Source: an uncultured bacterium (GTDB taxonomy: Bacteria; Bacillota; Clostridia; Lachnospirales; Lachnospiraceae). From it: a stretch of DNA of 8,530 bases. The notes below the pieces were generated by a model. It was given only the letters and a program-made list of their open reading frames with translations, had not been told where the DNA came from and did not search any database. Position 1 is the first letter of the stretch, and every line of letters begins with the position of its first letter. Shown piece after piece: positions 1 through 6,150 of this stretch. The DNA lies in contig CAMGRE010000106.1 of the NCBI GenBank assembly GCA_946061355.1, positions 1-8,530 on the forward strand, read 5' to 3'. The position numbers and the translations under genes were made by a program.

Positions 1-1
1 G

Positions 2-703
2 CCCAAAGAGGACATGAGATGTGCAAAGAATGGGAAGAACTATAAGTGGTTTTGCATAAATGAGGAGGCGATTGCAACCTATCTTCCTAAGAGTAACAGA
101 AAATTTGCGGAGAAACTGGCACTGAAAAAGTACTATGAGAGTAGATATGAGGAGCTGAGTCATCAGGTGAAGGCACTGAAATATTTTGAACGTCAGATGA
201 AGAAAGTTGAGGGGAAAGCAGAAGATTTGTTGAAGCATGAGGAATGGGGAAAATTGCTGGAACCAATGCAGTCTGTTCAGAGAGAAGATTTGAAAATTTG
301 GATGGAGGAAAAGTTTGAGGGTGGAGCCAGATATCCGGAACACCTGGTTCATAAGGGGAGTCGGGGAAAATATCTTCGTTCAAAGTCAGAGGTTATTATT
401 GATATGATGCTCTATAAATACGGAATTCCGTTTCGGTATGAGGATAAACTGATTCTTGATAATGGAATATGTATCTATCCCGATTTTACAGTAAGGCATC
501 CGCTTACCGGAAAAAGAATGTACTGGGAACATTTCGGACTAATGGATGATCAGGATTATCGGAACAGTGCATGCAAGAAAATAAGACTATATTGCGATAA
601 TGGCATAATACCTTCTATTGACTTAATTGCAACATTTGAGACGGCAGACCATCCTTTGGATGTGGAGAGAGTAGAGAAAATAATACAAGAATTTCTTTTG
701 TAG
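2..703 (+). CDS. PD-(D/E)XK nuclease-like protein, 5'-truncated by the window edge
   Basis: The reading frame is open to the left edge (PKED precedes the first ATG at 14), so the true start is probably outside the window; residue numbers here count from the ATG at 14. The N-terminal part has a YKW motif (residues 10-12) followed by a basic, strongly helical stretch to about residue 100, possibly coiled coil. The C-terminal half resembles a PD-(D/E)XK nuclease core: SKSE with E126 on a helix, E143 in RYED, the PDF strand with D157, then WEHFG with E172-H173. The usual catalytic lysine is not in its expected place; a histidine lies next to E172, as I recall for some divergent members of this fold. 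Target and role are unknown. No partner gene is visible on this side. Hand counts of two 60-base blocks (361-420 and 541-600) give about 32% and 35% GC, clearly lower than the genes to the right. It could also be a non-catalytic nuclease-fold protein. Confidence 0.6.
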   Translation, partial: PKEDMRCAKNGKNYKWFCINEEAIATYLPKSNRKFAEKLALKKYYESRYEELSHQVKALKYFERQMKKVEGKAEDLLKHEEWGKLLEPMQSVQREDLKIWMEEKFEGGARYPEHLVHKGSRGKYLRSKSEVIIDMMLYKYGIPFRYEDKLILDNGICIYPDFTVRHPLTGKRMYWEHFGLMDDQDYRNSACKKIRLYCDNGIIPSIDLIATFETADHPLDVERVEKIIQEFLL

Positions 704-715
704 TTGAATGTGCCG

Positions 716-730
716 ACAACTATATGTTGT
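716..730. promoter_or_regulatory. Short inverted repeat upstream of the regulator promoter (operator-like)
   Basis: Perfect 5-bp arms ACAAC and GTTGT flank a TATAT centre. It ends 2 bases before the proposed -35 hexamer and is not followed by a T-run, so it is not an obvious terminator for the upstream gene. A binding site for a dimeric regulator, possibly the HTH protein encoded just downstream, is an inference. Confidence 0.3.
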
Positions 731-732
731 AC

Positions 733-761
733 TTGTAAACATATGTCGAAAATGTTATAAT
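733..761 (+). promoter_or_regulatory. Extended -10 promoter for the HTH/receiver regulator gene
   Basis: TTGTAA at 733-738 and a perfect TATAAT at 756-761 are separated by 17 bases, and the TG at 753-754 makes this a TGnTATAAT extended -10 element. Transcription would start near 768, leaving a leader of about 40 bases before the ATG at 809. The 8-bp palindrome ACATATGT at 739-746 lies in the spacer. Confidence 0.7.
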
Positions 762-771
762 GTCAAAAATG
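743..771. repeat. 12-bp direct repeat overlapping the -10 element
   Basis: ATGTCGAAAATG (743-754) recurs as ATGTCAAAAATG (760-771) with one mismatch, offset by 17 bases. The copies bracket the -10 hexamer. The region is AT-rich, so chance is possible. Confidence 0.35.
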
Positions 772-808
772 GAACAAATAACATGAGAGGAAAAGATAGG
801 ATTACAAG

Positions 809-1690
809 ATGAAGACAGCAGAAACGATAAGTGCCGTTTGTTCCGAACTGGGAATCACAAAAGCTGATCTTGCAAAGAGAATGGGGATGCTTCCGTCTTC
901 TCTCTATCGAAAGCTTGCCAGAGAGAGCATGACATTTGAGGAATTCCAGAAATGCCTTGATGTATTGGGAGTCACGGTTGAGTTTGAACTTAAATTTCCG
1001 GATGGCAATACCCGCAGTTCACAGATGAGTCATGAACTGCTTCTTGAGAGAATGGACATGCTGGAGACGGAACTGGAAGCGGCGAGAAAGACAGCGGAAT
1101 TTCATAAAAAATCATTAAGAGATCTGCGTACAGATCTGAACAGCGCGGTCGGCTATACAGAACTGGGAGCGAGCCATGAGCCCATGGCAGGTGAATATTT
1201 GGAGAAACTCCGGTCAATTCTTGCCAATATGGAATCTGCAATCGCCCATGCGCTCGGCGAGACAGTAAATGATGAGCCGGATGAGGAAGAACCGGACAAG
1301 ATTGAAGAACTGGCAGGCAGGCGGGTTCTTGTTGTGGATGACAATGAGCTGAACCGTGAGATTATGAAGCAGATTCTTGTGGACCACGGTCTGCTGGTGG
1401 AGGAAGCCGATGACGGAAGTCAGGCTGTTGAAACTGTGGGGGCTCAGGAACCCGGTTACTTCCACTTTGTTTTGATGGATATTGAGATGCCGGTGATGGA
1501 TGGGTATGAGGCAACGACAAGGATACGGAAACTTCCGAACCGGATCCGGGCAAATGTTCCGATTATCGCTCTTACGGCAAACGCATCTCTTGAGAACAGA
1601 GAGAGGGCAACGGAAGTCGGAATGGATGATTTCCTTGTGAAGCCGGTAAATTCAGCCAGACTGCTGAAGAGTCTGGTAAGGATCCGGTAA
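809..1690 (+). CDS. HTH-receiver regulator with a degenerate histidine-kinase dimerisation-like hairpin
   Basis: This 293-residue protein has no membrane segment and is presumably cytoplasmic. Residues 1-60 look like an XRE-type helix-turn-helix (ITKADLAKRMGM, then LPSSLYRKL). Residues about 75-98 are a helical linker. Residues 100-150 resemble a HisKA dimerisation hairpin: RDLRTDLNSAVGYTEL lines up with the usual HDIRTPMNAIIGYTEL pattern, but R104 replaces the phosphorylatable His and D109 the Pro, and no ATPase domain follows. An acidic linker (152-168) leads to a receiver domain (171-293) with all key residues: acidic pair D177/D178, phospho-acceptor D224 in MDIEMPVMDG, T256 and K278. The cognate kinase is not in the window. 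AGG at 798-800 is 8 bases before the ATG. It could derive from an HTH-hybrid kinase that lost its ATPase. The phosphodiesterase gene starts about 110 bases downstream on the same strand. Confidence 0.85.
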   Translation: MKTAETISAVCSELGITKADLAKRMGMLPSSLYRKLARESMTFEEFQKCLDVLGVTVEFELKFPDGNTRSSQMSHELLLERMDMLETELEAARKTAEFHKKSLRDLRTDLNSAVGYTELGASHEPMAGEYLEKLRSILANMESAIAHALGETVNDEPDEEEPDKIEELAGRRVLVVDDNELNREIMKQILVDHGLLVEEADDGSQAVETVGAQEPGYFHFVLMDIEMPVMDGYEATTRIRKLPNRIRANVPIIALTANASLENRERATEVGMDDFLVKPVNSARLLKSLVRIR

Positions 1691-1708
1691 AGACAGTAAA
1701 AGTGATAA

Positions 1709-1717
1709 TGGTATAAT
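1709..1717 (+). promoter_or_regulatory. Candidate extended -10 promoter for the phosphodiesterase gene
   Basis: TGGTATAAT gives a perfect -10 hexamer at 1712-1717 with an upstream TG. At 17-bp spacing the -35 position (about 1689-1694) is a poor match, which extended -10 promoters tolerate. The start would be near 1724, giving a leader of about 78-93 bases. Read-through from the regulator is also possible, since no terminator lies between the genes. Confidence 0.5.
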
Positions 1718-1790
1718 TTGATTGCAGAAACAGCACCAAAAATGATATATTATTCAATAGGGGAATCTGCTTTTTTACATAGGAAAAACG

Positions 1791-1820
1791 GGGAAACCTG
1801 TATGGGGGAAGCCTGTATGG
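1791..1820 (+). repeat. 15-bp tandem duplication of a ribosome-binding site plus start codon
   Basis: GGGAAACCTGTATGG (1791-1805) is followed directly by GGGAAGCCTGTATGG (1806-1820), 14 of 15 bases identical. Each copy holds a GGGGA-type Shine-Dalgarno element, a short spacer and an ATG (1802 and 1817). The unit is five codons long, so both ATGs are in the same frame and give proteins of 749 or 744 residues. Confidence 0.85.
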
Positions 1821-4051
1821 AAGAACAATCCAGAAAACAAATTAAAATCATAATCTCTGCCGCGGTTGCCGTTCTGATTCTGGTGATCACACTTTTCTGT
1901 ACGGAAAAGATACAGGATGAGATGCAGATGCAGCTGAGTCAGAATCTGAAGGATGTTGCGAATCAGAATGCAAAAGCTTTTCATAATCAGATCAACACCA
2001 ATGAACAGCTGCTCAAAGGACTGCTTTCCGAGGTGCAGCAAAACAGAGGAAATATAGCGGACAGTGTCCATAAATACAGCAATTTTGTGGAAGCTTACGG
2101 ACTGAAGCGCATGGGATACTGCATGGCGGACGGCATGACGGTTTCGACGGACGGAGTCATGGCGAATCTGTCCTTCAGGGAGTTCTTCCAGAGGGGAATG
2201 AACGGGCAATGTACCATCACAGGGGTGTTGTCTGATGCGCTGAGCATGGATTATGACAGGATCGTTGTGATGAGTATGCCGGTCAGAAATGCTTCCGGGG
2301 ATGTGGAGGGTGTCGTTTTTTTGACATATGATGCCGATGCATTGGATGATTCTCTCCAGATGAGGAGTTTTGACGGACAGGGCTACAGCTTTGCGATCAA
2401 TGAAAACGGCGATATTATGGCAGCTATGGGAAATGATAATCTGCAGCTGTCGCAGAATCTGTTTTCGGATGTGATGGGCAAAGAGCCAGAGAATGAAGAG
2501 ATTGTGAATCTGATTCAGGAAAACCTTGCAAAAGGTGAGAACACGCAGGGTACGATGCTTCTTGAGGAGGAGGATTATTTCTTTGCCACACCCGTTACAT
2601 TTATGGATGGCGAGATCACATGGTATATGTTTACCGTGATCCCGGCAGATTTTCTGGATCATCGCTTTACCGCGATACAAAAGAATCTGCTTATCATGGA
2701 CTTTTTTGTCATATTGTCGATCATGTCGGGCATCTTGCTGTTTGTATATACTTCAAAGGCACAGCAGCGTGAACTGATCCGGCTTGCATACATGGATCCG
2801 GTTACGGGCGGGGCGAATTTTGCCAGATTCTGTCAGGTCGTAGACAATATGCATGACAAACAGGGCTATCTTGTATCAACAGACATTCAGAATTTTAACA
2901 GTATCAATATTGCGGCGGGCAGGGAAGCCGGGGACAGGATGCTTAAGGATGTCTGGGAGATTCTGGAAGCGTCTCTCCATGAATATGAGATGGCGGGACG
3001 AATGAGAGAGGATCATTTCGCATTGTTTCTCGCGGAGGACAGCAGGGAAGCGCTGGTGGGGCGCATGGAAGAGATATCCGGAAAGGTTCATGACCTCGCC
3101 GTGAAGATGCAGGTTCCCGGAGTCTATCTGTGTTACGGCGTCTGCATTCTTGAGGAGAATGAGGCGGTGGAGGATGGCTACAGCAGGGCACGCAGTGCAA
3201 GAAACTGTGTGAATGAGGATCATGCCAGACATTATATGTTCTACAGCGAGATTGATCAGGACGAGATACGCGAAAATCAGATGATGGAAGAAAAGTTTGA
3301 TCAGGCGCTTGAGGAACGGCAGTTTGAGGTGTGGTATCAGCCGAAGTACAGCGTGGATGGATCCCAGATTGTGGGAAGTGAAGCCCTTGTGCGCTGGCGC
3401 ATACCGGATGGCAGCATGGTGTCTCCGGGACGGTTTATTCCATTGTTTGAAAAGAATGGTATGATCGCCAGACTGGATGAGTATATGTTCCGTACCGTGT
3501 GCCGGCAGCAGGCTGAGTGGCTGAAAGCGGGGTACAATGTGCTGCCTGTGTCGGTTAACTTAAGCCGTGCCTCCCTGTATTATTCTGATATTGTGGAGCG
3601 TTACGAGCGAATTATAAAGGAATGTGATCTGGACACAAGTTATATCCAGCTGGAAGTGACAGAGAGTGCACTGGAGGGAAAGGCGGATATTCTGGGCGTA
3701 CTGGGAAGATTCCGGGATATGGGAGTCCAGATCCTGATGGACGATTTCGGGACGGGATATTCCTCACTGGCAACCTTGAATATGCGGTGCTTTGATACGT
3801 TGAAACTGGACAAGAGCCTGATTGATCACATCGGAGATGAAAGCGGTGAGACACTTTTGTATCATGTGGTGAGTATGGGACAGCAGCTCGGTCTGCATAT
3901 CACTGCGGAAGGTGTGGAAACCATGGTGCAGTTAAAGTATCTGCAGAAATTGAATTGTGATGACATTCAGGGATTCCTGTTTGCCCGTCCAATGCCGGCT
4001 GCAGAGTTTGAGAGCCGGATGGGAAGCCGCGACGGAGATCAGGAGGCGTAG
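1802..4051 (+). CDS. Membrane sensor c-di-GMP phosphodiesterase (degenerate GGDEF, intact EAL)
   Basis: Probably hydrolyses c-di-GMP to pGpG at the membrane in response to an outside signal. Residues count from the ATG at 1817 (744 residues); starting at 1802 adds five. A hydrophobic helix (about 9-28) is followed by an extracellular sensor (29-287), Cache-like in length and pattern, then a second helix (about 290-312). The GGDEF-like domain (about 318-485) carries REDHF at 397-401 in place of the signature, so it is unlikely to make c-di-GMP. The EAL domain (about 490-740) has the expected residues: E522 in EALVRW, N581, E613 in LEVTE, D642/D643 in DDFGTG, K663, E698 and E701 in AEGVE, and Q718. 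A TTG at 1718 and an ATG at 1742 are in frame upstream but lack ribosome-binding sites. holA begins 44 bases after the stop with no terminator between, so the two may be co-transcribed. Confidence 0.9.
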   Translation: MGEACMEEQSRKQIKIIISAAVAVLILVITLFCTEKIQDEMQMQLSQNLKDVANQNAKAFHNQINTNEQLLKGLLSEVQQNRGNIADSVHKYSNFVEAYGLKRMGYCMADGMTVSTDGVMANLSFREFFQRGMNGQCTITGVLSDALSMDYDRIVVMSMPVRNASGDVEGVVFLTYDADALDDSLQMRSFDGQGYSFAINENGDIMAAMGNDNLQLSQNLFSDVMGKEPENEEIVNLIQENLAKGENTQGTMLLEEEDYFFATPVTFMDGEITWYMFTVIPADFLDHRFTAIQKNLLIMDFFVILSIMSGILLFVYTSKAQQRELIRLAYMDPVTGGANFARFCQVVDNMHDKQGYLVSTDIQNFNSINIAAGREAGDRMLKDVWEILEASLHEYEMAGRMREDHFALFLAEDSREALVGRMEEISGKVHDLAVKMQVPGVYLCYGVCILEENEAVEDGYSRARSARNCVNEDHARHYMFYSEIDQDEIRENQMMEEKFDQALEERQFEVWYQPKYSVDGSQIVGSEALVRWRIPDGSMVSPGRFIPLFEKNGMIARLDEYMFRTVCRQQAEWLKAGYNVLPVSVNLSRASLYYSDIVERYERIIKECDLDTSYIQLEVTESALEGKADILGVLGRFRDMGVQILMDDFGTGYSSLATLNMRCFDTLKLDKSLIDHIGDESGETLLYHVVSMGQQLGLHITAEGVETMVQLKYLQKLNCDDIQGFLFARPMPAAEFESRMGSRDGDQEA

Positions 4052-4084
4052 GACAGCTGGAAAGTCATGACGCGTAAAGGAAAT

Positions 4085-4099
4085 ATGATGAGAGAATGA
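4085..4099 (+). other. Possible leader mini-ORF overlapping the holA start
   Basis: ATG-ATG-AGA-GAA-TGA encodes MMRE. Its TGA (4097-4099) overlaps the holA ATG (4096-4098) as ATGA. AAAGGA at 4076-4081 is 6 bases from the second ATG, a better spacing than the 14 bases to holA, so translational coupling is conceivable. So short an ORF could easily occur by chance. Confidence 0.2.
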
Positions 4100-5088
4100 A
4101 ACTTCTGAATGAAGATATTAAAACAGGACAGTTAAAACAGGTATATCTCCTTTGCGGTGAGGAGGATTATCTGCGCAGACAGTATCGTGACAGGCTGCGG
4201 CAGGCGCTGGCAGGACAGGATACGATGAACTGCCATTATTTTGAAGGAAAGAATATCGTGGCGGGGGAACTGATTGATTTGGCGGAGACGCTTCCTTTCC
4301 TGGCAGAGCGGCGTGTGATCGTGGTGGAGAACAGCGGTTTTTTCGGAAAGGGCGGAGATGCAAAGGGCGGAGGCGTGCTTGCGGAATACCTGAAGAATAT
4401 GGCCGAGACGGCATATATGGTCTTTGTGGAGACGGAAGTGGACAAACGCAGCCGGATCTTCAAGGCAGTGAAGGAGAAAGGGCGCGTCACGGAATTCACA
4501 GTTCAGGACGAAGCAACGCTGACAAAGTGGATCCTGGGGATGATCGGCAGGGAAGGAAAGAAGATTACCGGCCGGGACTTGCAGCATTTCCTGGAAAAGA
4601 CAGGGACAGACATGGAGAATATCTGCAGAGAACTGGAGAAACTGTTCTGCTATACACTGGAGCGGGACGTCATCACAGCGGCGGATATCGATGCAGTCTG
4701 TACGCAGCGGATCAGCAACCGCATTTTTGAGATGATCGGCGCAGTGGCGGAAAAGAATCAGAAAAAGGCATTGGATCTGTATTATGATCTGTTGTCTCTG
4801 AAGGAGCCGCCGATGAAAATCCTGTCCATGATCGCAAGAGAGTTCAACCTTTTGCTGCAGGTAAAAGAACTGCGGGGGAAGGGAAATGACAATCGTGTCA
4901 TATCGGAGAAGACAGAACTTCGTCCGTTTCTGGTGGGAAAATATGTCAGCCGGGCATCCGGATTTGGCAGGGAACAGTTGAAGCAGGCGCTTGTATCCTG
5001 TGCAGAAGCGGAAGAAGCAGTTAAAACCGGCAAACTCAGTGATGTGATGAGTGTGGAACTGCTGATCATAAAGTACAGCGCAGGTTGA
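4096..5088 (+). CDS. holA: DNA polymerase III subunit delta (clamp loader)
   Basis: The delta subunit opens the beta sliding clamp during clamp loading at replication forks. The 330-residue length fits the family. The N-terminal AAA+-like fold begins with VYLLCGEEDYLRRQ (16-29), where the nucleotide-binding loop is degenerate, as is usual for delta. ETLPFLAERRVIVVEN (64-79) matches the clamp-contacting helix and following strand; L66, F68 and L69 are the likely contact region. The segment around VFVETEVDKRSRIFKAV (109-125) is the conserved core strand and helix. The helical C-terminal collar (about 210-330) includes KEPPMKILSMIAREFNLLLQ (236-255), a strong family signature. The start at 4096 gives the expected MKLLNEDIKTGQLKQVYLL opening. 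The best Shine-Dalgarno, AAAGGA (4076-4081), lies 14 bases upstream, which is far. The frequent neighbour rpsT is not found next door. Confidence 0.93.
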   Translation: MKLLNEDIKTGQLKQVYLLCGEEDYLRRQYRDRLRQALAGQDTMNCHYFEGKNIVAGELIDLAETLPFLAERRVIVVENSGFFGKGGDAKGGGVLAEYLKNMAETAYMVFVETEVDKRSRIFKAVKEKGRVTEFTVQDEATLTKWILGMIGREGKKITGRDLQHFLEKTGTDMENICRELEKLFCYTLERDVITAADIDAVCTQRISNRIFEMIGAVAEKNQKKALDLYYDLLSLKEPPMKILSMIAREFNLLLQVKELRGKGNDNRVISEKTELRPFLVGKYVSRASGFGREQLKQALVSCAEAEEAVKTGKLSDVMSVELLIIKYSAG

Positions 5089-5113
5089 TTTTTGCGTTGT
5101 GAAATGATACGAT
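5085..5113 (+). promoter_or_regulatory. Candidate promoter for the formate/nitrite channel gene
   Basis: TTGATT (5085-5090), overlapping the holA stop, is 17 bases from TACGAT (5108-5113); TG at 5105-5106 gives an extended -10. Both hexamers deviate from consensus. The rest of the 94-base gap to the ATG holds no terminator or convincing hairpin. Confidence 0.35.
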
Positions 5114-5182
5114 AGCTGTGGCGCTTTTGACGCGGCGGCAGTGTGTGTCAGAAGCAGTGCAGATAACAGGGAGGATAAACAT

Positions 5183-6028
5183 ATGGAGAACAATTTTAAT
5201 TCGCCGGATCAGGTGATTCTCGGCAATATAAAGACAGGTGTGGTCAAAGCAGAGCGGTCCATTCCGCAGATGATCCTGCTGGGGATTATGGCGGGTGCTT
5301 TTATCGCACTGGGCGGCGCTACGAGCAATGTGGCGGTGCACGGGATCAAAGACGTGGGACTTTCCAGAGCGCTTGCGGGAGCAATCTTCCCGGTGGGGCT
5401 GATGCTGATCGTGTTTGTCGGTGGAGAACTCTTTACGGGAAACTGTCTGATCTCTATGGCAGTGCTTGATAAGAAGACTTCGATCGGCAAGATGATACGC
5501 AATCTCGTGATCGTGTATTTCAGCAATCTGCTTGGTGCGCTGATCATTGATTTCCTGATCTTTTTCAGCGGAGAACTGAATTACAGCGGCGGCGGACTGG
5601 GAGCCTATACGATCAAGGTGGCGCTTGCCAAGATCAATATCTCTCCCGTGGCCGGGGTGACTTCCGGTATCCTGTGTAACATGCTGGTGTGTCTTGCAAT
5701 CCTGGCAGCAGGCGCGGCAAAGGATATCGCCGGCAAAGTGTGGGCGATCTTTTTCCCGATGTGGGCATTTGTGATCGGCGGCTTTGAGCACTGCGTGGCA
5801 AATATGTTCTATATTCCGGCGGGGATGCTGGCAGCTTCCAATCCGGATTATGTCGCGAAGGCGGAGGAACTTTACGGGATTACGGCAGAACAGTGTGCGG
5901 GTCTTACTGTGGCAGGGAGCCTGAATAATTTCATTCCCGTCACGATCGGTAATATTATCGGAGGAGCTGTTTTTATCGGACTCATGTACTTCCTGATCGT
6001 TGTGAAGACAGGGAACAAAGCACAGTGA
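5183..6028 (+). CDS. Formate/nitrite transporter (FNT) family channel
   Basis: A pentameric inner-membrane channel of the FocA/NirC/HSC family that moves small monovalent anions such as formate, nitrite or hydrosulfide. The 281-residue protein fits the family length and shows six hydrophobic segments (roughly 28-50, 65-90, 105-130, 155-180, 185-212, 250-275). Family signatures are clear: GGELFTGN (80-87), CNMLVCLA (165-172), GFEHCVANMFYIPAG (200-214) with the conserved pore histidine H203, and NFIPVTIGNIIGGAV (249-263). The ATG at 5183 is chosen because GGGAGG (5169-5174) sits 8 bases upstream; an in-frame GTG at 5141 has no such site. Formate is the most likely substrate in a fermenter, but no pyruvate formate-lyase or nitrite reductase gene is present to confirm this. 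The gene ends at a strong terminator. Confidence 0.93.
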   Translation: MENNFNSPDQVILGNIKTGVVKAERSIPQMILLGIMAGAFIALGGATSNVAVHGIKDVGLSRALAGAIFPVGLMLIVFVGGELFTGNCLISMAVLDKKTSIGKMIRNLVIVYFSNLLGALIIDFLIFFSGELNYSGGGLGAYTIKVALAKINISPVAGVTSGILCNMLVCLAILAAGAAKDIAGKVWAIFFPMWAFVIGGFEHCVANMFYIPAGMLAASNPDYVAKAEELYGITAEQCAGLTVAGSLNNFIPVTIGNIIGGAVFIGLMYFLIVVKTGNKAQ

Positions 6029-6039
6029 TTTGCTTGGTT

Positions 6040-6062
6040 AAAAAACAAACCGAAATCGGTTT
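6040..6062 (-). terminator. Weak secondary terminator-like hairpin, minus strand
   Basis: Read on the minus strand, AAACCG and CGGTTT pair around a 4-base loop (plus coordinates 6047-6062), followed by one G and six Ts (6040-6045). The stem is short and AT-rich. It would back up the stronger terminator for the minus-strand gene. Confidence 0.35.
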
Positions 6063-6075
6063 TTAATGAAAATAA

Positions 6076-6109
6076 GCCGCAGGCAGTCGAAACTGTCTGC
6101 GGCTTTTTT
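6076..6109. terminator. Strong intrinsic terminator shared by convergent genes
   Basis: A 12-bp stem (6076-6087 with 6092-6103, one G-U pair, CGAA loop) is followed on the plus strand by six Ts (6104-6109), 48 bases after the channel gene stop. On the minus strand the stem is followed by TTATTTTCATT, so it probably also ends the 754-residue gene, whose stop lies about 48 bases before the stem in its own direction. Confidence 0.9.
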
Positions 6110-6150
6110 GCTTTGATAGGTAAAATGTCTGTCAGCGGCATCCTTCTGCA

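Noticed and set aside
704..808. c-di-GMP riboswitch upstream of the signalling genes
   Set aside because: I looked for the conserved GEMM-type core in the gaps at 704-808, 1691-1801 and 8431-8530 and saw none; the spaces are also short.
1718..1801. TTG at 1718 as the phosphodiesterase start
   Set aside because: There is no ribosome-binding site, and it would sit at or before the predicted transcription start. The ATGs at 1802 and 1817 each have a good Shine-Dalgarno element.
1775..2680. 301-residue open frame on the minus strand opposite the sensor domain
   Set aside because: It is antisense to the phosphodiesterase, has shadow-like composition and no recognisable domain.
5141..5182. GTG at 5141 as the channel start
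   Set aside because: It adds 14 non-family residues and lacks a ribosome-binding site; the ATG at 5183 has GGGAGG at good spacing.
4132..5193. 353-residue open frame on the minus strand opposite holA
   Set aside because: It lies antisense to a clear holA gene, its translation is low in recognisable motifs and rich in His/Cys/Leu as expected of a reverse-frame shadow, and it lacks a convincing ribosome-binding site.
5066..5791. 241-residue open frame on the minus strand opposite the channel gene
   Set aside because: It is opposite a well-supported FNT channel and has His/Arg-rich shadow composition.
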